Positions 25,222-33,695 of a stretch of 64,000 nt of DNA are shown here, piece by piece. The notes under the pieces were generated by a model. It made no database searches. It was not told the origin of the DNA and worked only from the letters and a program-made list of their open reading frames with translations. Position 1 is the first letter of the stretch; each line of letters begins with the position of its first letter. The DNA lies in assembly GCF_009765825.1 (NCBI RefSeq), contig NZ_LMUR01000003.1, positions 283,864-347,863 of the forward strand. Direction: 5' to 3'. The DNA comes from Granulicella sp. L60 (lineage in GTDB: Bacteria > Acidobacteriota > Terriglobia > Terriglobales > Acidobacteriaceae). The translations under genes and the position numbers were made by a program.

Positions 25222-26004
25222 TTAGACGTTTGTCTCTGACAGCATCGCGTCGACGGGGCCACTCGCCATTTTGATCATGAGGTTGGGCGCTATCCTCGAA
25301 CCAGCCCGCAAAACCTTGCTTAGGCCTGGAAGGATCTCTAGGCGATCTTTTCGCAATCCGTTGATTGCTGCAGCGACCATTTTCTTCAACTCCATCATGG
25401 GAGCTACCTTGAGGTCCGCCGCCGTAAACGCGCTCTGCAACGGCGTGTCCGTTGCAGGCGGCGCTAACTCAAATACTTTGATTTTGCTGTTCTTGAGCTG
25501 AACTCGCAGAGATTGCGTAAAAGAATGAATCCCTGCTTTCGTAGCGCAGTAGATCGGTGAAATTGGAAAAGGGCTGAAGGCTAGTCCGGAGGATACGTTC
25601 ACAATAGCAGCGCTGGGTTGGGCACTTAATATGGGCAGGAACTGCTTCACCATGCGTATCGGTCCTAAGAGATTCGTCTCGATCTCCAAACCAATATCGT
25701 TAAGATCACTCCCCTCGCCCTGGAGGTTAATCTTCCGCATAATGCCCGCGTTGTTGATCAAAATATTAAGTCCCGGAAACCGTTCAACCACAGTCTGATA
25801 GAGAGTCGCAATTGCCTTTGGATCGCTGACATCGCTCTGGATGGTGTGCAGAAAAGGGTACTGAGCTGCGATCTTTTGAAGCTTGACCTCGTTCCTCCCG
25901 GTGACAATGACGGTATTGCTTAGCGCCATGAGTTGAAGCGCCAACTCCAGTCCGATACCGGAGGTTGCCCCTGTAATGAGAACCGTATTATCAGAAAGTT
26001 TCAT
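25222..26004 (-). CDS. Short-chain dehydrogenase/reductase (DltE-like)
   Basis: A 260-residue NAD(P)-dependent oxidoreductase of the classical SDR family. The cofactor motif 'VLITGATSGIGLELA' (residues 8-22), 'NNAGIM' (about 88), the catalytic Ser in 'IVNVSSGLAFSP' and the 'YCATKAG' Tyr-xxx-Lys are all present. The C terminus ('MVAAAINGLRKDRLEILPGLSKVL') resembles DltE-type SDRs rather than fatty-acid reductases. The substrate is unknown. It is divergent from a TetR gene; the 136-bp gap holds a 41-bp near-perfect palindrome, so it is almost certainly repressed by that TetR protein. A small membrane protein follows in the same unit. Confidence 0.92.
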   Translation of the reverse strand: MKLSDNTVLITGATSGIGLELALQLMALSNTVIVTGRNEVKLQKIAAQYPFLHTIQSDVSDPKAIATLYQTVVERFPGLNILINNAGIMRKINLQGEGSDLNDIGLEIETNLLGPIRMVKQFLPILSAQPSAAIVNVSSGLAFSPFPISPIYCATKAGIHSFTQSLRVQLKNSKIKVFELAPPATDTPLQSAFTAADLKVAPMMELKKMVAAAINGLRKDRLEILPGLSKVLRAGSRIAPNLMIKMASGPVDAMLSETNV

Positions 26005-26053
26005 GTGTGCCGTTTCTCCCCCGCCTGAAGAAACGGGCGTGTGCTGTTCTTAC

Positions 26054-26094
26054 CAATGTGCCTGTCGACAACAATGTTGTCAACAGGCACATTG
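26054..26094. promoter_or_regulatory. 41-bp near-perfect operator between SDR and TetR genes
   Basis: Two 20-bp arms around a single A, with one mismatch. The arms begin CAATGTGCCTGT and each contains a smaller TGTYGACA palindrome, so two TetR dimers could bind side by side. It lies between divergent start codons at 26004 and 26141. Confidence 0.8.
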
Positions 26095-26140
26095 AGCGGC
26101 GTGGTTGTGAACGAGATATTGGAGATGTAACACTAGTCAG

Positions 26141-26743
26141 GTGACTGACACGAAACGCCCCTATCATCACGGAGACTTGCGCGCCGCTCTTCTTCAAGCC
26201 GCCGAGTCGGCACTGGCATTGGGCGATAGCGAAGGTCTTTCGTTGAGGGAACTCAGCCGCAGCTTGGGTGTAAGCTACACAGCTCCGCGGCGGCACTTCG
26301 CGAACAAGCAAGCTCTTCTGGATGCTTTAGCTCTAGAGGGATTTGAAAGGTTGGGAGCGACCCTCAATCGGGCTGTTTCGGATCGAACCGAGGAATTCGA
26401 TCTGAGAATGACCAAACTTGCGCGTACCTACGTCCGTTGGGCCATGAAACACTCAGCCCTGCTTCGTCTCATGGTGGCAGCCAAACATAAATCAGACGCA
26501 CCTCCTGCTCTGATCGAAGCGAGTAATCGGGCGTTGTCAGCTGGTCCCTTGACGATCGTGGACGGTCAATCCACTGGAGCCGTTGTCCAGGGAGATCCCC
26601 TGCGTCTCGCATTAGCAGTGTTTGCGGCGGCCGAGGGATTGATTGCGATCTGTACAAACGGAGAATGCGATGGCGTCCCCATCGATCGTTTGGTTGTCGA
26701 GATTGTCCAGCAAATCATTGTGGGCATCCGCCCGCGGATTTAA
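26141..26743 (+). CDS. TetR-family transcriptional repressor
   Basis: A 200-residue regulator. The N-terminal HTH is clear: 'YHHGDLRAALLQAAESALAL', 'GLSLRELSRSLGVSYTAPRRHFANKQALLDALALEGFERL', which is the TetR signature with 'YHHGDLR' typical of the WHG/TetR_C_13-like group. The C-terminal ligand domain is alpha-helical. Start is GTG, with no strong ribosome site. It is divergent from the SDR gene with a 41-bp palindrome between them, so it very likely represses both itself and the SDR/membrane-protein unit. The inducing ligand is unknown. Confidence 0.9.
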   Translation: MTDTKRPYHHGDLRAALLQAAESALALGDSEGLSLRELSRSLGVSYTAPRRHFANKQALLDALALEGFERLGATLNRAVSDRTEEFDLRMTKLARTYVRWAMKHSALLRLMVAAKHKSDAPPALIEASNRALSAGPLTIVDGQSTGAVVQGDPLRLALAVFAAAEGLIAICTNGECDGVPIDRLVVEIVQQIIVGIRPRI

Positions 26744-26780
26744 CTGGCTTACGCATCGTGTTGTCGGCATTTCGCCATGT

Positions 26781-26821
26781 TATAAGTTCGCCTTATCAAA
26801 ACTCACGTTAAAGAGTATTGG
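26781..26821 (+). promoter_or_regulatory. 41-bp LysR-type element, copy 4
   Basis: TATAAGTTCGCC at the left, TTATCAAAACTC in the middle, TTAAAGAGTATTGG at the right. The next gene downstream is the broken PepO gene at 27189, 367 bp away, farther than at other copies. The 26822-27188 interval holds no gene I recognise. Confidence 0.7.
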
Positions 26822-27188
26822 CCACAGTGCAGCGGGCACGTAATCCTTTTTCCTATCTCTTGTCGTCAGATATTTCGGGTGGGCGAGAGAGATACAGAGC
26901 GTGAATCACAACATCCAAAATCCTGATTAATGAGAGTCATCTCTTCCGTGACACATGAATCCGATCGGGGAGCAATGTCTGTCCGCATGGAGATGGCCTA
27001 GAAGTTGCGTTTTGAGGAGCGATCTACGATGCGGAGATTGGAAAACCTGGCCGCTTTCTGGAGTGGTTAGCGAGTCAGTCGCCACACTGCAAGCTATCTC
27101 AGATGAGATCTCAGAAAAGCCAGGTTTGGTCTTTCACGTTAAGGTCTCCACATAGAACAACAATACGAAATGATCCTTGGATGAACGA

Positions 27189-29245
27189 ATGAGAATTCTA
27201 AAGTAGTCAATCGCTGCTTTGATTCTGGCCCTGCTGGCTCAACTAGGCATTTATCCGCAAATTGCTCTTGAGAAGCCACCTGCGAGACTTCCCGGTGTCG
27301 ATCTTCGTCTGATTGACGCAACCGCGGACCCCTGCGTCGATTTCACGAAATACGCATGTGGCAACTTCGCAAAGATTCACCCTATCCCGGCCGACGAGTC
27401 AAGCTATGGAACCTTCGATGTCGTTAGCGATTATGTTTCTTATTCTGTACACGCGATGTTGGAGAAAGCCAGCAAAGGAGGGACGGAGCGTGATGACAAT
27501 GAGCAAAAGATTGGTGATTACTATGCAGCCTGTCTCGATGTGCAGACGATTAACGCGCGTGGCCTGAGGTCTCTTAAGACAGAACTGGATCGAATTCGGA
27601 GGCTGCAACGGAAGCCGGACTTAGCATCTCTCCTGGCACATTATCGGCTACTTGAAGTCAGCGCTTTTTTCGAGTCGCGGGTCAGCCAAGACCTAAAGGA
27701 CGCGCGCAAACAGATCCTCGTGTTTGACCAAGGTGGCCTGGGGCTGCCTGAGCGCGCCTATTACCTGCGTGAAGGCGAAAAGGACAAGCGGATACTTCAA
27801 CTCTACGAAACCCACATCGCGAAAACACTAGCGCTTTCAGGTGAGTCGGATTCCGAAAGCAAGATCGATGCGCGTAATGTTCTGTTGATTGAGAGTGCTT
27901 GGGCCGGTGCGTCCCTCGACGTCACCGCGAGGCGCGATCCAATGAATGTCTATCATCCAATGTCAATTCGACAACTTCAGACGCTTGCATCAGAATTTCG
28001 TTGGAGGGCCTTTATAGATCAGGACGGAATTCCCAACGTGTCCGAAGTCAACGTAGCAATTCCGAGTTTCTTCAAACGGTTCAACGTCATTCTAGCCAGG
28101 ACCAGCCTGAGATCAATCAAGGCCTATCTCAAGTGGCAATTGCTCTCCTCTTTGCCTGGTGTTAACCTGCCCAAACCCTTGGACGGCGAAATCTTTGATT
28201 TCGATAGTCGACTCCTGCGAGGGCAACCAGAGCAATCCCCAAGGTGGAGGCGTTGCGTTCGAAATACGATTTACAATCTGGGCGATGCGGTTGGGCAGGT
28301 GTATGTCGCCCAGGAGTTTCCGGCATCAAGCAAAGCGGCGACACTGCAGATGGTTCATGACATAGAAGCTGCGATGACCGACGATATCGATCAACTGGAC
28401 TGGATGAGTCCGCAAACGAAATTGCGGGCGAAAGAGAAGTTGAACTTATTGGCCAACAAAATTGGCTATCCAGAGAGGTGGCTGGACTATTCAACAGTGG
28501 AGATTCGACGCGATGATGCACTGGGCAATTCGCTCTGAGCGACCCGATTTGAACAGCGCAGGGAGCTAACCAAAGTAGGCCAGCCCGTGGATCATGGAGA
28601 GTTCATCATGCCTCCCGCAGTCGTTGGTGTTATTACACTCCTGCGACGAATGACATCAATTTCCCGGCCGGAATTCTGCAACCTCCTTTCTATGACCCGA
28701 ATTCTCCCGACGCAGTAAACTTCGGGCACATCGGCTCAATCATCGGTCACGAGTTGACTCATGGCTTCGATGATCAGGGCCGCAAGTTTGACGGAAATGG
28801 TAATTTTGCAGACTGGTGGACTACTGAGGATGCGAACCAATTCCAACAGAGGTCGAGCTGTGAGGTGAAGGAATATAGCGCATTCACCGTAGATGGGGAC
28901 GCGCATGTAAACGGCGAACTAACACTGGGTGAGAACGCCGCAGACAACGGTGGGCTCCGTTTGGCCTACATGGCGATGCTGGCCAATGCGAGACGGAAGC
29001 ATGTCGATCTGAGCCGAGAAACTGACGGCTATACACCGATACAAACGTTCTTCTTGGCATTCGGTCAGGATTGGTGCGGAACAGCCCGTCCAGAATACGA
29101 GAGGATATTGGTCCAGACTGATCCCCATACGCCCGATCGATTTCGTGGGAACGGAGCTCTGCAAAATATGCCGGAGTTAGGCAAAACATTCGGCTGCCGA
29201 CAGGGCCAGCCTATGATGCCTGTCAATGTCTGTAGCGTTTGGTAG
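27189..29245 (+). pseudogene. pepO: Broken M13 (PepO/neprilysin-like) metallopeptidase
   Basis: The frame encodes an exported zinc endopeptidase: signal peptide, 'PCVDFTKYACGNF' at the N terminus, zinc site 'GHELTHGFDDQGR' (HExxH), second ligand 'ENAADNGGL' and the terminal Trp ('VNVCSVW'). Three lesions break it. An in-frame TAG is at 27204 (codon 6, inside the signal peptide, after M-R-I-L-K). An in-frame TGA at 28536 follows 'DALGNSL', where reading continues as family-like 'ATRFEQRRELTKVGQPVDHGEF'. A one-base deletion near 28628 shifts the frame before 'YYTPATNDINFPAG'. Catalytic motifs remain intact, so the decay is recent, or the sequence contains errors. Two separate small genes are unlikely. 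An LysR-type element lies 367 bp upstream. Confidence 0.85.
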
Positions 29246-29317
29246 CAAATCGCGAGGTCTGGACGCGTATTCTTGCCGATCGTTCCAGGTCCGCTCAGAT
29301 TGCCGAACGAATTGACA

Positions 29318-29776
29318 TCAGCTGAGTGCGGGGTCCGAGGTCTGCTCGACACAATCCGCAAGCCGATTGAGCTCTTGCATAAACGCAGTGTATTCTTTGG
29401 AGCCAAAGCTGCTGATGATTCGAGTTTGAAGATCATCCCAGCCCGAGCCAGCACGGGCCAGAAGTCGATCTCCCTTTTTTGTAATCTTGGCAGTCTTCGT
29501 CCCAGGTGCTGGTCCGTCCGCAAGTACGATCCAACCGTCTCGGATCATCGGTGTAAGCGCTCTGTAAAGGGAGGTCTTTTCCAACTCAAGTTCGTGAGCA
29601 ACTCTCGCCAATGGCTCTCCCACTCGACGAGAGATACACCGCATAACGGCCAACTGGGTTATGCTGATTCCGGAATCCGCGAGCGCGGCGTCGTAATTGC
29701 GCCCCAGGATGCGGGACAGCTTCTTCACGGTGGTGCAGGCGCAGGGAATACTTCCAGGCTTGTTCGATGTATACAC
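29318..29776 (-). CDS. MarR-family transcriptional regulator
   Basis: A 152-residue winged-helix protein. The MarR fold is seen as 'CACTTVKKLSRILGRNYDAAL', 'GISITQLAVMRCISRRVGEPLARVAHELELEKTSLYRALTPMIRDGWI' and the wing 'GPAPGTKTAKITKKGDRLL'. Such repressors release DNA when they bind phenolic or other aromatic compounds. The GTG start lies inside the palindrome GATGTATACACATC (29766-29779), so binding there would block its own expression. The same motif occurs upstream of the tautomerase, MFS, chorismate mutase/NTF2 and acyltransferase genes, making this protein the best candidate for their common regulator. Two cysteines close to the N terminus could be redox-active. Confidence 0.9.
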   Translation of the reverse strand: MYTSNKPGSIPCACTTVKKLSRILGRNYDAALADSGISITQLAVMRCISRRVGEPLARVAHELELEKTSLYRALTPMIRDGWIVLADGPAPGTKTAKITKKGDRLLARAGSGWDDLQTRIISSFGSKEYTAFMQELNRLADCVEQTSDPALS

Positions 29777-29779
29777 ATC
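29766..29779. promoter_or_regulatory. MarR-type palindrome at its own gene
   Basis: GATGTATACACATC: GATGT and ACATC arms around a 4-bp centre. It overlaps the GTG start of the MarR gene. It is the exact reverse complement of the site at 45543-45556. Confidence 0.7.
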
Positions 29780-29832
29780 TGGTAGACTATCACTCCAGCC
29801 CAGCCTGACCCAAACCTCTTTCGTGTCCGACG

Positions 29833-30699
29833 CTAAATGACAGAAAGCAAATGCTTTACATTACTAGAAACTTCGTTTTTTCTCCAGAGTACCGACAATC
29901 GAACTCCATTACATGCGCTCAGAATAGGGCGAATAGCTACGCCCTCCCGTTGTAGCACCTGTACTGAAGCCGGCATTAGCGACACTCCGAGACCAGCCGA
30001 AACCATGCCAAGGGCCGATTGATAGGTCGAAAGCTCTTGGGTCGAGTGAGGTCTAAACCCAGTACTTGAGCATTCCGCAAGGATGGCGTCGGTCAATGTT
30101 GCGGCAGCGTATCTCGTCGGGATGATGAGCGTTTCCTCCGTCAACTCGCCAACGGAGATGATCTTTTGGTTCGCCAGCGAATGTTGAGTGTGGAGGGCGA
30201 TGACCAACTGTTCAGGTTTAAGTTCACGGCTCTGAAATTCATCGCTTGGAGGTGCGTAGGCTACCGCGACGTTAATCTCACCGCTTCGAAGAGCCGCTAG
30301 CTGCGGTTCCATCCCCAGCTCTCTTAGCTGGATCGCGACATCTGGGAACATGGCACGAGCTCTCTTCACGAATTGGGGAATGAACTGGAGACCTGCCGAG
30401 CTGCTGAAGCCAACAATGACCTGTCCAACCGGAGGTAATCCAGCCTTCCGGGCCGCTGTCTTGGCGAATTCGAACTGCTCGAGGCTAAGCGCCGCCTTTA
30501 TCTGGAACGCGATTCCCGCATCTGTCAATGTAAGGTTACGTCCTGATCGACGTATGAGCATCGTGCCTAGCTCTTTTTCCAATTGCTGCATGTTTTGCGT
30601 GAGAGTAGGCTGGGAAATCTGTAAATGGGCGGCGGCCTGCCGCATATGGAGCGTCTTCGCAAGAACAACAAAGTAGCGTAGATGGCGATTTTCGATCAT
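29833..30699 (-). CDS. LysR-family transcriptional regulator, paralog 2
   Basis: A 288-residue LysR regulator, paralogous to those at 3667-4533 and 35518-36384. HTH residues 1-60: 'MIENRHLRYFVVLAKTLHMR', 'ISQPTLTQNMQQLEKELGT'. The effector domain shows 'VGQVIVGFSSSAGLQFIPQFV' and 'LGMVSAGLGVSLMPASV'. It is the most divergent of the three in the HTH (MRQAAAHLQ against MTRAAE.L). The start is MIENRH; the frame extends upstream by 35 residues that match nothing. It is divergent from the SnoaL-like/UspA unit, with a 41-bp element between the two, so it probably activates them. The effector is unknown. Confidence 0.92.
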   Translation of the reverse strand: MIENRHLRYFVVLAKTLHMRQAAAHLQISQPTLTQNMQQLEKELGTMLIRRSGRNLTLTDAGIAFQIKAALSLEQFEFAKTAARKAGLPPVGQVIVGFSSSAGLQFIPQFVKRARAMFPDVAIQLRELGMEPQLAALRSGEINVAVAYAPPSDEFQSRELKPEQLVIALHTQHSLANQKIISVGELTEETLIIPTRYAAATLTDAILAECSSTGFRPHSTQELSTYQSALGMVSAGLGVSLMPASVQVLQREGVAIRPILSACNGVRLSVLWRKNEVSSNVKHLLSVI

Positions 30700-30792
30700 T
30701 GGTTCTCCCAAGCTCGGTGCATAGTGATCCTTCGATGACGAATGCCCCCAAAAGGCCGCGTTGGTTATTTGATTTGCACATCTGCGTTCAGC

Positions 30793-30833
30793 GATAGGTA
30801 GCACTTATCAAATACCGCCATAGATCCTATCGA
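30793..30833 (+). promoter_or_regulatory. 41-bp LysR-type element, copy 5
   Basis: GATAGGTAGCAC at the left, TTATCAAATACC in the middle, GATCCTATCGA at the right. It lies midway between the divergent LysR paralog 2 (start 30699) and the SnoaL-like gene (start 30925, 91 bp away). Confidence 0.75.
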
Positions 30834-30924
30834 GCCTAGTGCGAAATCTTCCAATCTAAAACTGGTAGGTAGTTCAGCCCGTAACTCATCTGGGTGGGCG
30901 ATTTGCAAGCGAGGGATGGAAGCG

Positions 30925-31311
30925 ATGAATGAAGTAGCAAGAAGGGAACTGGCGCTGGGTTTTGTTGCCGGTGTGAAAGCTGGAGACCGACACTTACTCC
31001 AGTCCATAACAACTGAAGATGTCGTTTGGAGTCTGCCGGGTGACAATGTGATATCCGGCGAGGCATATGGCGTGGACGCCATATTGGAGCGCGCCAACAC
31101 CCTTCAGGCATTCGAGGTCAATGTTCGACTTGAGCACGTCGTGTTCGGGTATAAGGACGTCGGTCTTATCTTGCACAATACAGGAACCAAAAACGGACGG
31201 GTACTCGATATGCATTTAACGACGGTCATGCTACTTCGTGATGGCAAGATCCAAAGACTCAACACTCTCCTCCATGACGTCCCTATGGTGAATACCTATT
31301 TCAACAGCTAA
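30925..31311 (+). CDS. SnoaL/NTF2-like protein
   Basis: A 128-residue SnoaL-like alpha+beta barrel protein: N-terminal helices 'ARRELALGFVAGVKAGDRHLLQSITTEDVVWSLPG', 'GVDAILERANTL', then strands 'EVNVRLEHVVFGYKDVGLILHNTG' and 'LDMHLTTVMLLRDGKIQRLNTLLHDVPMVNTYF'. The pattern is that of small polyketide-cyclase or ketosteroid-isomerase-like proteins acting on hydrophobic ligands; no catalytic residue is certain. Start ATG 30925 is 9 bp after GAGGG; an ATG three codons earlier directly abuts that site. It lies between the 41-bp element and a universal stress protein gene. Confidence 0.85.
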   Translation: MNEVARRELALGFVAGVKAGDRHLLQSITTEDVVWSLPGDNVISGEAYGVDAILERANTLQAFEVNVRLEHVVFGYKDVGLILHNTGTKNGRVLDMHLTTVMLLRDGKIQRLNTLLHDVPMVNTYFNS

Positions 31312-31484
31312 CCTGACCGTGTCCGCTAAAGAGACCGAAAGTCGGTCACGCGACCCAGTCAGCACCATCCCCCAGTGTTCGGGCCGCTTAGTCATAAGCT
31401 CATCGCAATTCTTCCGGGCACTTCGAGCACTAGATCTGTGCCGAAGCTCGATCGGGAGTTGCACTAACCGAAAGGGTGGAATCT

Positions 31485-31964
31485 GTGTTTCACAACATCA
31501 TGGTGGCCTACGACAAATCTCTGGAGGCGAGCAACGCTTTGAACGTAGCCATCGAGCTGGCAGCCTCCCTCAAGTCCGAGCTAATTATCGCCAGCGTAGT
31601 GAAGCCGCCTCCGTTTTATGCCAATTTCGCAGCCATGACCTTCCCCGATCTTCCAGGCACGCTGATCGAAGCAGCAGCTGAGGACCTGCAAGCAGAACTC
31701 TGGGCAGCAGTTAAGGTAGCTCGCGACCGAGGCCTCTCAGTCAGAGGCGTGATCAAAAGCGATATTGAGGTTTCAGGCATCATCGGAATTGCTCGGCTTC
31801 AAAAGGCTGATCTACTCGTCATCGGCCTCAGAAAGCATGGAACGTTCGGGCCAATAAGCGGCACTCTCCACCAAATCGCGCAGGAGAGTCCATGCCCTGT
31901 GCTGGCGGTGAACGCAGACATAGCCTCGCCGGTGTCCACTGTGATCGTGATTCCAGAGCCATGA
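31485..31964 (+). CDS. Universal stress protein (UspA family)
   Basis: A 159-residue single-domain Usp. The N-terminal strand 'FHNIMVAYDKSLEASNALNVAIELAASLKSELIIASVV' and the C-terminal nucleotide-loop region 'ADLLVIGLRKHGTFGPISGTLHQIAQESPCPVLAV' are clear; the usual G-2X-G-9X-G(S/T) is slightly altered (GLRKHGTF...SGTLHQIA), so ATP binding is uncertain. Start is GTG 31485, 9 bp after AAAGGG. It follows the SnoaL-like gene by about 170 bp on the same strand and may be under the same 41-bp element. Usp proteins protect cells under starvation and stress. Confidence 0.88.
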   Translation: MFHNIMVAYDKSLEASNALNVAIELAASLKSELIIASVVKPPPFYANFAAMTFPDLPGTLIEAAAEDLQAELWAAVKVARDRGLSVRGVIKSDIEVSGIIGIARLQKADLLVIGLRKHGTFGPISGTLHQIAQESPCPVLAVNADIASPVSTVIVIPEP

Positions 31965-32120
31965 CACAACGAAAAATCTGCACATTGGAACTGGTATCAA
32001 ATGTTTCCATCCCTCAACTTAAGAATTTCACACTGGATTCTTTGAGATGGAAAGTCGGCATTGTGAATGTCGCCAGCGCACCGAGGAGCAAATGTCTGTG
32101 GAGTGGATGGAATCGGCTTT

Positions 32121-32137
32121 GATAAGCCGCGCTTATT
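32121..32137. promoter_or_regulatory. Extra LysR-type half-element
   Basis: GATAAGC-CGC-GCTTATT dyad (7-bp arms with one mismatch). On the minus strand it reads like the first half of the 41-bp element (ATAAG...CTTATCAAA). It lies 20 bp before full copy 6, so the regulator may bind at two places. The rest of the 330-bp gap 31965-32294 contains no gene. Confidence 0.45.
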
Positions 32138-32157
32138 CACACCGAACACCCACGATT

Positions 32158-32198
32158 GATAAGTAGAGGCTATCGTTTGCCTCGCAATATCCTATCGA
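32158..32198 (+). promoter_or_regulatory. 41-bp LysR-type element, copy 6
   Basis: GATAAGTAGAGGC at the left, TATCG in the middle, ATATCCTATCGA at the right; the AAA after ATC is lost in this copy. It lies 96 bp before the glycosyltransferase start. Confidence 0.7.
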
Positions 32199-32294
32199 TC
32201 CGAAGCGTTATTAAACCTGTCTAATCTCAATAGCGGCTATTGACGCTGCAATAGCAACTAAGGACAGGATTTCCAACGACACTCGGAAAACACC

Positions 32295-33665
32295 GTGAAA
32301 ATTGCGTTTGTTGGGCTTAAGCTGCCAGACTATCTTCCTCCCATGATTACCCTTGCTCGCAAGCTACAGGAGCGAGGTCAAAATGTAGCGTTCATATCCG
32401 TAGTCGATGCGGAGATGATGGTTCGAGCAGCTGGTCTTTCTTTCATCCCATTTTGCCAGGAACAATGCTCGTTAGGCACGAGCGACAAAGTGATCAATGA
32501 ATTGAGACACCTCGAAGGGGCAGAGATGCTGAATTTCAGCGTTCGGACATATTCTCAAACCCTAGATGCTGCTATGACAGATCTGCCTCGGGTACTGAAG
32601 GAATCTGCGGCAACAGGTGTTGTCCTGGACACTGCTCTCATCGGTCTAGGACTTGTGCCGATGCACCTTGGGATGCCATATGTGCATGTGTCGACCGATC
32701 TTCACTATGATTTTTCAGGTATTACGCCATTGTCCATTTTTAGCTGGGGTCACGAATCAACTATTGAGGCAGTCGAAAGGAATCGCGGGGCCCTCAAGTC
32801 ACTCGCTAAGGTATTTGAACCAGCGAAGGCCGTAGTGCAGCGTTATGCTGAAGCGGCGGGCATGGATCTGGACTGGAGTGATCCGTGGGTGACCATATCC
32901 AAGCTTGCCTGGATATCACAAACACGACTTGAATTCGATTTTAAGAGCACTCATCTACCTCAGCAGTTCCATTACACCGGTCCCTTTGATGACGGCTTGT
33001 CCAGTTCGGAAACTGAATTCCCGTGGGAAAGTTTGACCGGAGATCCTCTTATCTACGGCTGCATGGGGTCAATGCAAAAGGATGCCGAGCACATCTTCAA
33101 CCTAATCGCAAAAGCGGTTGGCGATCGCGAGGGTCTGCAACTTGTTCTATGCATCGGACTGACGCTGGAAGTTGAAAAGATCGAATCACTGCCTGCGAAT
33201 GCAATCGTGGTGCGACAGGCGCCTCAATCTGCTCTTCTTCGACGGTCTGCACTCTGCATAGCCCACGGCCAGCTGAACTCCGTTCTCGAAAGCCTGGCCC
33301 ATGGGGTTCCTGTTGTTGCAATTCCGCGGATGCACGATCAGCCGGGGGTTGCGGCAAGGATCGCATATACAAAAACCGGAGTCTTCATACCGGCGCAGGA
33401 AATAACTTCGCTTATTCTCCGGTCATTGATAGACGAGGTGTTGAACAACCCGGAGTACCGCATCAACGCCGTACGCATGAAGGAGGCAATAGCGGAGGCA
33501 CGGGGACTGGATAAAGCTGCCAATCTGCTCGTACACGCCTTCGACCTTGAAGGTTCGATATGCACAGGGAAGATCCCCTGTGTGAACGCTCGCTCCAGAA
33601 CTCACCTGGCTTTGCACAACTACAGCTCCGCTACCGAAGGAGAGGGAACTACTTTTGACTGCTAA
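32295..33665 (+). CDS. UGT-type glycosyltransferase (GT1)
   Basis: A 456-residue glycosyltransferase of the GT-B UGT/MGT class. The N-terminal acceptor domain starts 'MKIAFVGLKLPDYLPPMITLARKLQERG'. The C-terminal donor domain has 'YGCMGSMQKDAEHIFNLIAKA', 'QAPQSALLRRSALCIAHGQLNSVLESLAHGVPVVAIPRMHDQPGVAARI', the signature that binds UDP-sugars (usually HGGLN; here HGQLN). Related enzymes glucosylate carotenoids, macrolides and phenolics. The C terminus is about 45 residues longer than usual ('DLEGSICTGKIPCVNARSRT...'). It is 30 bp before the FAH-like gene, so a linked operon for an aromatic compound is plausible. A 41-bp LysR-type element is 96 bp upstream. Confidence 0.9.
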   Translation: MKIAFVGLKLPDYLPPMITLARKLQERGQNVAFISVVDAEMMVRAAGLSFIPFCQEQCSLGTSDKVINELRHLEGAEMLNFSVRTYSQTLDAAMTDLPRVLKESAATGVVLDTALIGLGLVPMHLGMPYVHVSTDLHYDFSGITPLSIFSWGHESTIEAVERNRGALKSLAKVFEPAKAVVQRYAEAAGMDLDWSDPWVTISKLAWISQTRLEFDFKSTHLPQQFHYTGPFDDGLSSSETEFPWESLTGDPLIYGCMGSMQKDAEHIFNLIAKAVGDREGLQLVLCIGLTLEVEKIESLPANAIVVRQAPQSALLRRSALCIAHGQLNSVLESLAHGVPVVAIPRMHDQPGVAARIAYTKTGVFIPAQEITSLILRSLIDEVLNNPEYRINAVRMKEAIAEARGLDKAANLLVHAFDLEGSICTGKIPCVNARSRTHLALHNYSSATEGEGTTFDC

Positions 33666-33695
33666 GAAAAGATCTCGTTGTCCAAAGGAACAAAT

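Noticed and set aside
29246-29317. The two halves of the peptidase as separate functional genes
   Set aside because: The second half has no start with a ribosome site, and the sequence between them continues family homology across a stop and a frameshift.
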